Made by a program: the position numbers and the translations under genes
In this document: positions 1-5,776 of the stretch, one piece after another
Numbering within the stretch: position 1 is the stretch's first letter
How the letters are laid out: every line of letters starts with the position of its first letter
The notes under the pieces: model-generated
What the model was told of the DNA's origin: nothing
What the model saw: the letters and a program-made list of their open reading frames with translations, nothing else
The model's database searches: none
Source of the DNA: Fibrobacterota bacterium
Lineage (GTDB): Bacteria > Fibrobacterota > Chitinivibrionia > Chitinivibrionales > JANQEN01
Direction of reading: 5' to 3'
DNA length: 5,776 nucleotides
Assembly (NCBI GenBank): GCA_030619215.1
Contig: JAUXBV010000259.1
Location: 1 to 5,776, forward strand

Positions 1-893
1 AGGTCATCTTTGATTTTATCATCTATCATGATTACTCTTGTTTTTGATCCTTTTCCGGTGACTCGCAGTGTTTGCTCATCAAAATCAAACCACTCCAATC
101 GTAAGGCACGTATCTCCGCCATTCTAAGCCCGCATCCGTACGCAAGCCTCAGTATCAAACGGTGTTTTGGGTTTGTGCACGCTGATAAAATCTTCCTGGT
201 TTCATTAAGGTTATAGATTACCGGCAGGTTCCTCCCGGTTTTCATGGCAGGGACAGCGTCCCGTGATATATGGCAATGTAAAACATTCTCGTAGAAAAAA
301 CGTATGGCTGCGCTGTGAAGGTTTATTGTTTTTGCGGCTAACTCCTCTTTTTCCTTCAGGGCAATCAAATAATTCCTTATTATAGTTTCATCATCAGTAT
401 TAAACTGTTTTAATTCTGTACTTTTTAAATATCGTTTAATAATTTCAGAATAATTTCTAACGGTACGCTCGCTGTAATTTCTTGCCCTGAGGCAGGCAAT
501 AAGTTCTTTGATATGTCCTTTATCTTTGTCTGCCGGTGCAGATGTTACCGGCTTTTGATTATCATCTTTCTTTATTGTGATGGTGGGGCGTATGGTAACA
601 AGATGTTTTTCCGAAGGAATCGTCTCAGTAAAAAAAATAGTAAGCGCTTCAATAGCCTTTTTCTTATCGGTTTCTTTCTGGGAACAAATAAAATCCTTTA
701 ACCGGTCCTGTTTAATTTTTCCAGGATAACCAGGAAATTTTGCAATCAGGTTTTTAATAATTGGAGTATAACCCCGCCCGGTCTTTTTCTGCTTATAGAG
801 ACTTGAACGAAATTTACGCGCCCAGATAAGTGGCCAATCTTCTGGCGAGGTTTTTGGAAATGTTTTTTTCTGAGTTATGTGTGATGGTTTCAT
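1..893 (-). CDS. Tyrosine recombinase/integrase, N-terminal part (gene runs off the left edge)
   Basis: The frame is open from ATG at 893 to the window edge, giving 297 residues without a stop; the 3' end is missing. Residues about 127-205 look like the SAM-like core-binding domain of Xer/integron/phage integrases (RARNYSERTVRNYSEIIKRY at 137-156). The catalytic domain begins near 222. It shows AYGCGLRMAEIRAL (251-264), with R257 as the first catalytic arginine, and TGKGSKTR (279-286), with K281 as the likely beta-hairpin lysine. The HxxR motif and tyrosine nucleophile would lie beyond the edge. Residues 1-120 are an extra Lys-rich helical domain (WARKF at 24-28) with a PVTSAPADKDKG linker, possibly a second SAM-like domain. 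Such enzymes cut and rejoin DNA at specific sites; the target here is unknown. ATG 893 has no Shine-Dalgarno but is the only plausible start, since TAA precedes it in frame. Integron, transposon or Xer-like type cannot be decided. The gene looks more A/T-rich than its neighbours by eye. Confidence 0.9.
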   Translation of the reverse strand, partial: MKPSHITQKKTFPKTSPEDWPLIWARKFRSSLYKQKKTGRGYTPIIKNLIAKFPGYPGKIKQDRLKDFICSQKETDKKKAIEALTIFFTETIPSEKHLVTIRPTITIKKDDNQKPVTSAPADKDKGHIKELIACLRARNYSERTVRNYSEIIKRYLKSTELKQFNTDDETIIRNYLIALKEKEELAAKTINLHSAAIRFFYENVLHCHISRDAVPAMKTGRNLPVIYNLNETRKILSACTNPKHRLILRLAYGCGLRMAEIRALRLEWFDFDEQTLRVTGKGSKTRVIMIDDKIKDD

Positions 894-903
894 AGAGTAA
901 TAA

Positions 904-931
904 AATGTATTATTGAATAATTATTGGTCAA
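904..931 (-). promoter_or_regulatory. Candidate sigma70-type promoter of the integrase gene
   Basis: On the minus strand TTGACC (931-926) resembles a -35 box and TACATT (909-904) a -10 box, with a 16-base spacer. Transcription would start near 897-898, only about four bases before the ATG at 893. No Shine-Dalgarno sequence is visible there, which fits a leaderless mRNA. The spacer carries two overlapping AT-rich palindromes (ATTATTGAATAAT at 909-921 and AATAATTATT at 916-925), a position where a repressor could bind. Only the -35 box is strong; the -10 matches four of six consensus bases. Confidence 0.4.
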
Positions 932-983
932 TTAAAAAATTTCATCACGCCACCGTTCCTTATGATGAGTAATATGTGTGTTT

Positions 984-1024
984 AAAACGGCAGTAGGGGG
1001 CAAATATATTGTGCCCCCTACCGT
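984..1024 (-). terminator. GC-rich hairpin, probable terminator after the lipoprotein gene
   Basis: TAGGGGGCA (994-1002) pairs perfectly with TGCCCCCTA (1012-1020) around a nine-base AT-rich loop. ACGG (987-990) pairs with CCGT (1021-1024) beyond a three-base CAG bulge (991-993) on one arm. Read on the minus strand, the hairpin begins about 53 bases after the lipoprotein stop codon and is followed by a short TTTT (987-984). This suits an intrinsic terminator separating the lipoprotein gene from the integrase gene. The short U-tract and the bulge leave room for another role, such as an interspersed palindrome or a recombination site. Confidence 0.5.
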
Positions 1025-1076
1025 CCTGAAAGGTTCTTATTACCCGTCAGATATACTTTTTAAAGTGAATACAATT

Positions 1077-2972
1077 TTACTTTCGACTATTTGTCAACTT
1101 TACATTATCAATTGTAAAACTTCCCCTCATTCCCGCGGCTGCCGGCCAGAATGAGATCTGTGTAACCGCGTCCAGGTCAAGCTTATTGTTCAGTTCAGCG
1201 TCAGGCTCCTGGTAGTAGGGGTATTTCTTGAAATCCTTAAGGGGAACCAGCACCTCATTCCAGCCTTTTTTGCTGGTAACATTGGTGACAAAAGCTTCCT
1301 TACCGGAATCATTAATCTGTATTCTGATTGTTTCTTCATCTCTATCGGTATAGAATGAGAAATGCAGGGCCCGGTGTTTTGTCCAGTCGCGCAGCTTTGC
1401 GGGTGAGCTGTTCTTTACGAATGAAAATCCCACGTAACCCCAGTCATTATTTGAGTATTCAATTACAAAAATCTTTTTCCCGTATTTTGCACGAAGGTCC
1501 CTGTCCTCCTGATCTTTGATAGTAAAAAAGATTTCTGACTCCTCGCCTGATACCGGCATCCACATATAGTCTTCCTGTTTTTCAAAATCAAAGATTATTC
1601 TGTCAGGCTCATTTGAGGTAAATGCATTCCAGTATTCATCAGGATCAACGTAACCGGGTACTTCCTCTATGATGGTAATGTCATCCACATATATGGCAAC
1701 CGGAACGCCGTCTTCCAGCCTGTTGCCGTATTTATCGGAAGAGAAACATATTTCAACGATTTTATCCCATTCAACCTCGCCGGGAACTTCAATCTTTTTA
1801 TCCTCGTCCCACCAGTTTCCCTGTGAGCTGAAATCTTTCAGAGGGATCATAAAGTATTGCCAGGTTGTATCGAGTTTGGCATAATCACCCAGTACTACGT
1901 TTGTCTGAACCTTTTTCTTATCAGCTTCGTCATCGAGAAGGCCGATAAAAGCCTGTTGTACATCCTTGCCGAACTTGCCCCAGAATGCCAAGCCGGCTTT
2001 TGTTTTATGCGCTTTTGACAGGTCAATCTTTTTACCGAAATTGATATTGACACCTGAATAGTCGGTGTTATCCATATACATGGCTAATACAGCAGGGTTT
2101 TTCGTCTTGTCTGTAGTCGGTTGTGTTTTATAGGCTGTATTCCCGCCATAGACACTCCCGAAAAGGCCGCCTGAGATTTCATCTTTAAACAGGGTGTGAA
2201 GGATCTTTACATCGGGACGCTGAGCTACGGGCGGCAATGGAAGAGTTTCCTTGCGTTCATCCCAGTATTCCTCTTCTCCCTCAGGTGCAGCCTCGAACAC
2301 ATCTTTTACTATGTGAATATCATCAATCCACACGGTAAACTTTTTATTATCACCCTTTTCTATGGTGATTTGAAAAACGCAGATTTTATTCCAGTCAATG
2401 CGGTGCGGCACTTCAACCTGTTTCTTTTCATCCCAGTAGGCTCCTCTTTTCCCAAAATCGGCCAGGGGAATGCTTATATGGTTCCAGTCATTGGATATAC
2501 CGCCGTATTTATCAATAGTTACACGCACTGCAGTTAGCATGCCGTCACTTTCCTCATCGTCGGCAAGCCCTACAAACGCCATTTCACCGCCAACGGAGCC
2601 TTTAATCCAGAACTGAAGCGCGCCTCCTGAGTAATAGGGCGCTACATTATATATGACATTCCACAGTTGAATAGCGCCGCCTGAGTAGTCGGTTGGAATA
2701 AGGTCCATCCGAATCGCAACATCACCGTTTTTACCGCTCCCGTCCTCGCCGATAAGCACCTTTGAATCATCAGGATAGTGCCATTCGAATCCGTTTGCAT
2801 AAAACTTCTCATCAAAGAAACGGTATACCACATCGGGATTTGTCTTGCTTTCCTTTTTCTGCGCTTCAATCCTGTCAAGGGTGGATTGAAGTGGTTTTAT
2901 CTGAATTCCACAACTTAATACTAATACCATAATTATTATAGTCAGAATAAATACCCAGTTACATAGTTTCAT
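1077..2972 (-). CDS. Outer-membrane-type lipoprotein with three CBM11/CIA30-like domains
   Basis: A hydrophobic segment (residues 6-19) followed by VLSC makes C21 the likely lipidated residue. The next residue is Gly, not Asp, which under the E. coli rule allows transfer to the outer membrane. The mature part holds three beta-sandwich-like repeats at about 48-223, 254-436 and 458-627. Each ends in the signature of CBM11/CIA30-type galactose-binding folds: WIDDIHIVKD (215-224), YVDDITIIEE (428-437) and FTIDNVKLT (619-627). Each also has an IPL/VPLxDF strand (168-173, 376-381, 576-581). Repeats 1 and 2 are closest, sharing TDYSG, GLxDDE and an aromatic W/YWDExKxxEVP segment; repeat 3 is diverged. 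Acidic EYW linkers follow repeats 1 and 2. The start is supported by AAAGGAA six bases upstream of ATG. No catalytic domain is visible, so binding of a polysaccharide or another envelope component is the best guess. It lies downstream of the barrel genes on the same strand, separated by 300 bases, so it may have its own promoter. Confidence 0.85.
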   Translation of the reverse strand: MKLCNWVFILTIIIMVLVLSCGIQIKPLQSTLDRIEAQKKESKTNPDVVYRFFDEKFYANGFEWHYPDDSKVLIGEDGSGKNGDVAIRMDLIPTDYSGGAIQLWNVIYNVAPYYSGGALQFWIKGSVGGEMAFVGLADDEESDGMLTAVRVTIDKYGGISNDWNHISIPLADFGKRGAYWDEKKQVEVPHRIDWNKICVFQITIEKGDNKKFTVWIDDIHIVKDVFEAAPEGEEEYWDERKETLPLPPVAQRPDVKILHTLFKDEISGGLFGSVYGGNTAYKTQPTTDKTKNPAVLAMYMDNTDYSGVNINFGKKIDLSKAHKTKAGLAFWGKFGKDVQQAFIGLLDDEADKKKVQTNVVLGDYAKLDTTWQYFMIPLKDFSSQGNWWDEDKKIEVPGEVEWDKIVEICFSSDKYGNRLEDGVPVAIYVDDITIIEEVPGYVDPDEYWNAFTSNEPDRIIFDFEKQEDYMWMPVSGEESEIFFTIKDQEDRDLRAKYGKKIFVIEYSNNDWGYVGFSFVKNSSPAKLRDWTKHRALHFSFYTDRDEETIRIQINDSGKEAFVTNVTSKKGWNEVLVPLKDFKKYPYYQEPDAELNNKLDLDAVTQISFWPAAAGMRGSFTIDNVKLTNSRK

Positions 2973-2999
2973 TTCTTTTCCTTTTTTGATTCAAAAGTT

Positions 3000-3017
3000 C
3001 ACATATAAATACATGTG
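3000..3017. promoter_or_regulatory. Imperfect 18-base dyad upstream of the lipoprotein start
   Basis: CACAT (3000-3004) and ATGTG (3013-3017) are perfect inverted arms, and the eight bases between are also nearly symmetric, with one mismatched pair (3005/3012). It lies 28-45 bases upstream of the lipoprotein ATG, where an operator or a small 5'-UTR hairpin could act. In AT-rich DNA such a dyad can arise by chance. Confidence 0.2.
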
Positions 3018-3211
3018 ATTTACTGCTATATTACAATCTCTTATTCATATTTTTAATGTAATACTTTGCTTTGTGTCATCATTTTAGTGTTACATCTTTT
3101 TTTCTTTTATAATAGAAGATAGAATTTGTAGTTTCATTATATTTCAACCGCTCGCAGTTTTTACTATTGTATTATTTTAACAATTCTCTTTTAAAGATTT
3201 TTCATCATGTT

Positions 3212-3271
3212 AATCCTGTAATCCTGTGAATCCAGGTTCAGACATTTTTTCTCTTTTGTCCTTTAATCCTG
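3212..3271 (-). repeat. Short CAGGATT direct repeats
   Basis: Read on the minus strand, CAGGATT occurs at 3271-3265, 3226-3220 and 3218-3212, with a one-base variant CTGGATT at 3235-3229. The last two exact copies are one base apart, giving an eight-base period. The cluster lies directly after the stop codon of the barrel gene. Similar CAGGATTA-type strings occur between genes in many environmental bacteria, so this may be a remnant of an interspersed repeat; its function is unknown. Confidence 0.35.
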
Positions 3272-3272
3272 A

Positions 3273-5255
3273 TCAGAAATTAACCGTTAAATAAAGATCA
3301 GTCTGCCACTGCCTGAAATCCATAATGGAGGCATTTGCATCTGCCTCATCGCTATGGGTGACATCATTAAAACCGAAAGAGCCTGTTAGTGTTCCACCGT
3401 CGGAGACCTTGTATTCCAGGCCTGCAGCCCAGTGCAGTTCCGCAATATCATATTTGTAGTTATCATAAAGCCCATCATACGTAGTCTTCAGGTATTGCAA
3501 CCCACCGAGAAGAGAAGCTCTTTTCCAGAATGTCCAGTACAGCCCTGTGTTTATGAAATGAGCCGTTGTCTCCCACGGTGATCCTGTATATGAAGCAACA
3601 CCGTCGTTTGAAGCGTTTGAGAATTTGTATCCGCCTGAAAGAATTAAAGGATAGGGCCACCACTCGCCAAAAGAAGCGAAGTTAACGGAAAGGCCACCGC
3701 CGGCTTCGATAAAGGCGCTTTTCGGCATTGCACTGACAGCGCTGGATGTCATATCCAGTTGAGCAGACAATCCCTCTACCTCATTTAAATATTTGAATAA
3801 TGCGGATGTATGTATGGCGTTATCAATAAAGGAAGCAGCCACTTTACTTCGTAAACCGATGCGGTTCGGCGTTGCAGGTCCGTAAGGCATAACAAGGAAC
3901 AGGGAATTATCCAACTGTATATTTCTCATATCATCCTGTGAAAGTATAGCCTTAGAATAGGCGATTTTTTCCATGGGCCCTTTTAACCACCCTGCCGGTT
4001 CACCTACATTCTGTGCATTTTCCGAGGGGCAGAATTTAAATACATGCCTGTATAATGCATCAAATGTTGAATAGAGAGCGCCGGAAAGGGGATCATTTTC
4101 AGAGTTCATTATCCTTAAAGGGAAGAAAGTCGGACTTTGTGCAAGCTCATTCCTGAAATCAACTGCGTTTCTTAAGAATCCAAGATCAATATGCAAATTG
4201 CTTGCGGAACCAAGCGCGATAAAAGTGTTAAGATCGGCAGCAATGGCAAGGCCGCGTATCTTTTCTGTCATCAATGTTGTTTTATAAGAGGTCGATGAAA
4301 TAGTGTCAATCTTGTGCCATGAAGAATCGTCTGATGATACGGCAACCTCAGCCTGTAGTGCCATATTAAATACCTTCGGGTCGACAAACGGTTCGGTACC
4401 GACACCCAGCCGGCCTGCACCTATTCTTGTGCTTTGGCGTAATGTGTCAGCGGCTTCGATCGTTCCGCCATAGGTATACCGCCCATCAAACAGGTACAGG
4501 AAAGATCCCCCGAAAGAGAGATCAGGGATAACCGTCAAATCAAGGTTCGATCCGATAAGGTATTTATCCATATCAGCACTATCCACCATGCTTGCAAGCT
4601 GACCCTGCTCACCATCTCCGACATACCGCAGGCGGGAGCCAAGCACATTCAGGTGAAATTCCTTGAACAGGGGCACGATTTCAGCGTCAAAGTTCATATT
4701 CACACCCTGCACAATCCGGTCGTTATTGCCAAGAAACATTTCATTCATGGCCACTCTTCTCCGGCGGGCAAAAATCTCCGGTTCGTATTCTATTTCAATA
4801 TCAGGGGAATACAGGGTCAGCGGGCTGTACTTCTGCCTGAAGTCGCCGATGTTGTAACCGAAAACATTTTTTACCAGCCCGTCAAGACTGATCCATCGCG
4901 AGCTTATGGGATTTTTATAGGAAGACCAGAGGTTTCGCCAGTCCTGATGCAGTCGGAATATCAGGTGCCCCTGCAGCGCACTGTGGGGACGGGCAGAGAT
5001 ATCGAAATCAACCGACGTATATTCAACGCCTTCATCTTTGCGGAAAGCTTTTTCAACAGCATCACCCACGACCCTGGATAAAAGAAACTGGGAGCGGAAC
5101 TCGCCGCTGAAGTTGATACCCGACTTTGACAGGATTTTTGAAACAGTCTGCTCAATTTTAGTTAGCCGGGATTGCTCAATTGTTTCAACACTATCCTGCG
5201 CAGCCCATGCGGTCATGCCCAGTATGAGTGAGACTATCACCGTTTTTCTGATCAT
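3273..5255 (-). CDS. Outer-membrane beta-barrel (porin-like) protein
   Basis: From the ATG at 5255 the product has 660 residues. It begins with a typical signal peptide (MIRKTVIVSLILGMTAWA, likely cut after A18). A short heptad-like coiled-coil segment follows at about 20-44, then the first strand (GINFSGEFRSQFLLS, 46-60). The rest alternates polar and hydrophobic residues in many short strands and ends in LYLTVNF, a C-terminal Phe typical of barrels inserted by the BAM machinery. A dense block at 138-180 contains YSPLTLYSPDIEIEYEPE, then ARRRR (163-167), then MFLGNNDR, and looks like a conserved plug or pore-lining element. A loop-rich insert lies near 390-440 and holds the single mature cysteine (C409). 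A channel or transport role is inferred from the fold; the substrate is unknown. The 3' part of a similar barrel gene lies upstream on the same strand. An in-frame ATG at 5270 would add five residues, but it lacks a ribosome binding site. Confidence 0.85.
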   Translation of the reverse strand: MIRKTVIVSLILGMTAWAAQDSVETIEQSRLTKIEQTVSKILSKSGINFSGEFRSQFLLSRVVGDAVEKAFRKDEGVEYTSVDFDISARPHSALQGHLIFRLHQDWRNLWSSYKNPISSRWISLDGLVKNVFGYNIGDFRQKYSPLTLYSPDIEIEYEPEIFARRRRVAMNEMFLGNNDRIVQGVNMNFDAEIVPLFKEFHLNVLGSRLRYVGDGEQGQLASMVDSADMDKYLIGSNLDLTVIPDLSFGGSFLYLFDGRYTYGGTIEAADTLRQSTRIGAGRLGVGTEPFVDPKVFNMALQAEVAVSSDDSSWHKIDTISSTSYKTTLMTEKIRGLAIAADLNTFIALGSASNLHIDLGFLRNAVDFRNELAQSPTFFPLRIMNSENDPLSGALYSTFDALYRHVFKFCPSENAQNVGEPAGWLKGPMEKIAYSKAILSQDDMRNIQLDNSLFLVMPYGPATPNRIGLRSKVAASFIDNAIHTSALFKYLNEVEGLSAQLDMTSSAVSAMPKSAFIEAGGGLSVNFASFGEWWPYPLILSGGYKFSNASNDGVASYTGSPWETTAHFINTGLYWTFWKRASLLGGLQYLKTTYDGLYDNYKYDIAELHWAAGLEYKVSDGGTLTGSFGFNDVTHSDEADANASIMDFRQWQTDLYLTVNF

Positions 5256-5260
5256 TGTGA

Positions 5261-5267
5261 CCCCTTT
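5261..5267 (-). promoter_or_regulatory. Shine-Dalgarno AAAGGGG that decides the barrel start
   Basis: AAAGGGG lies five bases before the ATG at 5255 and overlaps the codons that follow the alternative ATG at 5270. Upstream of 5270 the sequence is A/T-only apart from isolated bases and has no purine-rich SD. Starting at 5255 also puts the positively charged IRK directly before the hydrophobic signal segment. Confidence 0.7.
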
Positions 5268-5323
5268 CATACTATGTTTACTATTATTTTTTTTCTTTGT
5301 TATGTCCGTTTTTTAATTCTGTC

Positions 5324-5374
5324 ATTCCCGCGAAGGCGGGAATCCCCCCAAGGGGACTCTGCCATTTCGGTGGC
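5324..5374. repeat. Cluster of three hairpins with an ATTCCCGC/GCGGGAAT palindrome
   Basis: ATTCCCGC (5324-5331) and GCGGGAAT (5336-5343) form a perfect 8-bp stem with a GAAG loop. This belongs to the widely scattered GTCATTCCCGCGAAGGCGGG type of bacterial intergenic palindrome. Next to it TCCCC (5343-5347) pairs with GGGGA (5352-5356). After that GCCA (5361-5364) pairs with TGGC (5371-5374), with one extra T-G pair and a TTCG loop. The cluster sits between the two barrel genes. On the minus strand no T-tract follows it, so it is not a convincing terminator for the upstream gene; it could stabilise the 3' end of that mRNA or be a mobile repeat. Confidence 0.65.
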
Positions 5375-5394
5375 TTTTACAATTACCTTTATTA

Positions 5395-5776
5395 TCAAAA
5401 GAACATCGTTGTTTCCAAAGATGCCAGAAATCCCGAATAATTATTAGCGGTATGGCTCTCATCCCTGTGCGTCATCCACTTGAAACGTCCGTGAAGCCCC
5501 ATACGCTCAAGCACATCCCACTCAAATCCAATACCGTAAGCCGCGTCTTTATAATCTATCGGCACCCTTTTAATTATCGGGCTGTCAAGGTTTTCCTTAC
5601 CGCCGCTTCCTACGGCCAGATTCATCCATGCCTTATTTGAGCGCCAGTTCTCATATCCCAAAAGCAAACCCAGGTAAAATTTCTTTGTCAGTGCAATATA
5701 AGGCTCAAACCGCAGGTACATAGACCAGAGCAGTATATCCTCATCATCCTCATAAGTCGGAGGCCAAGCGGTCTTA
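5395..5776 (-). CDS. Outer-membrane beta-barrel protein, C-terminal part (gene enters from the right edge)
   Basis: The frame is open from the right edge to the TGA at 5395-5397, giving 126 visible residues; the internal Met at 5721 is not the start. The sequence shows amphipathic strand pairs separated by short polar turns (FYLGLLLGYENW at visible 33-44, AYGIGFEWDV at 79-88, GLHGRFKWMTHRDE at 93-106) and ends in LETTMFF with a terminal Phe. The last 60 or so residues align by eye with the end of the next barrel (3273-5255): both have G-x-E near the penultimate hairpin and THxDE 25-28 residues before the end. It is therefore probably a paralogue and may be a channel. It ends 139 bases before the next start codon; whether the two are co-transcribed is uncertain because of the hairpin cluster between them. 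The N-terminus, signal peptide and full length are not visible. Confidence 0.75.
   Translation of the reverse strand, partial: KTAWPPTYEDDEDILLWSMYLRFEPYIALTKKFYLGLLLGYENWRSNKAWMNLAVGSGGKENLDSPIIKRVPIDYKDAAYGIGFEWDVLERMGLHGRFKWMTHRDESHTANNYSGFLASLETTMFF

Larger units (their letters stand above)
2973..3272. other. 300-base AT-rich intergenic region before the lipoprotein gene
   Basis: No credible gene was found here. Near the lipoprotein ATG there is a Shine-Dalgarno sequence (AAAGGAA, about 2978-2984 on the minus strand) and an imperfect dyad at 3000-3017. A TATAAT hexamer (3141-3136, minus strand) is a perfect -10 match, but no convincing -35 lies 16-18 bases upstream, so I do not call a promoter. 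The part next to the barrel gene carries short CAGGATT repeats. No hairpin with a T-tract follows the barrel stop, so read-through into the lipoprotein gene remains possible. Confidence 0.6.

Noticed and set aside
10..216. Small plus-strand frame at the left edge
   Set aside because: It is antisense to the catalytic region of the integrase, which is open over 893 bases and carries recognisable motifs.
513..701. Plus-strand frame of 62 codons with hydrophobic residues
   Set aside because: It is antisense to the Lys-rich extension of the integrase; Lys codons AAA/AAG read as Phe/Leu codons on the other strand, which explains the apparent hydrophobic protein.
946..960. Minus-strand mini-ORF (five codons) preceded by AAGGA
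   Set aside because: The spacing to its ATG is long and the product too short to judge; there is no sign of a leader peptide mechanism.
984..1024. Integron attC site
   Set aside because: The hairpin lacks the GTT/AAC-type outer ends and the usual two-box arrangement, so I list it as a probable terminator and keep the recombination idea only as a question.
2196..2537. Plus-strand frame of 113 codons
   Set aside because: It lies wholly inside the lipoprotein gene on the other strand and has no ribosome binding site or recognisable motif; the minus-strand product has clear repeats.
4653..5081. Plus-strand frame of 142 codons
   Set aside because: It is antisense to the barrel gene, whose signal peptide, strand pattern and terminal Phe are convincing; the antisense product has no such features.
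5375..5378. Plus-strand terminator formed by GCCA/TGGC and TTTT
   Set aside because: No plus-strand gene ends here and the stem is only four to five pairs.

Overview
The window reads as a piece of a Gram-negative (diderm) genome with moderate GC. All four recognisable genes lie on the minus strand and read right to left. Two encode proteins that look like outer-membrane beta-barrels ending in phenylalanine, and one encodes a lipoprotein with a lipobox cysteine, so an outer membrane is implied. The style of these proteins (large barrels beside a lipoprotein with repeated carbohydrate-binding-like domains) recalls Fibrobacterota and related FCB-type bacteria. That placement is an impression, not a demonstrated assignment.

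Right part (5776 to 3273): the 3' end of one barrel gene enters from the right edge (5395-5776). A spacer follows with a compact cluster of hairpins that includes the ATTCCCGC/GCGGGAAT palindrome. Next comes a complete 660-residue barrel protein (3273-5255) with a signal peptide and a short coiled coil. The ends of the two barrels resemble each other (THRDE/THSDE near the C-terminus), so they are probably tandem paralogues.

Middle part (3272 to 1077): a 300-base AT-rich gap carries short CAGGATT repeats and an imperfect dyad. It leads to a 631-residue lipoprotein (1077-2972) built from three copies of a beta-sandwich domain resembling CBM11/CIA30-type galactose-binding folds. The lipoprotein and barrels together suggest a cell-envelope unit that binds or moves glycans; the substrate cannot be read from the sequence.

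Left part (1076 to 1): after a strong GC-rich hairpin comes the start of a tyrosine recombinase (893 down to the left edge). Its 297 visible residues include the first catalytic arginine and the beta-hairpin lysine. The C-terminal half with HxxR and the nucleophilic tyrosine lies outside the window. It has an unusual extra N-terminal helical domain and a promoter so close to the start codon that the mRNA may be leaderless. No insertion sequence ends, CRISPR array, tRNA or rRNA were seen.
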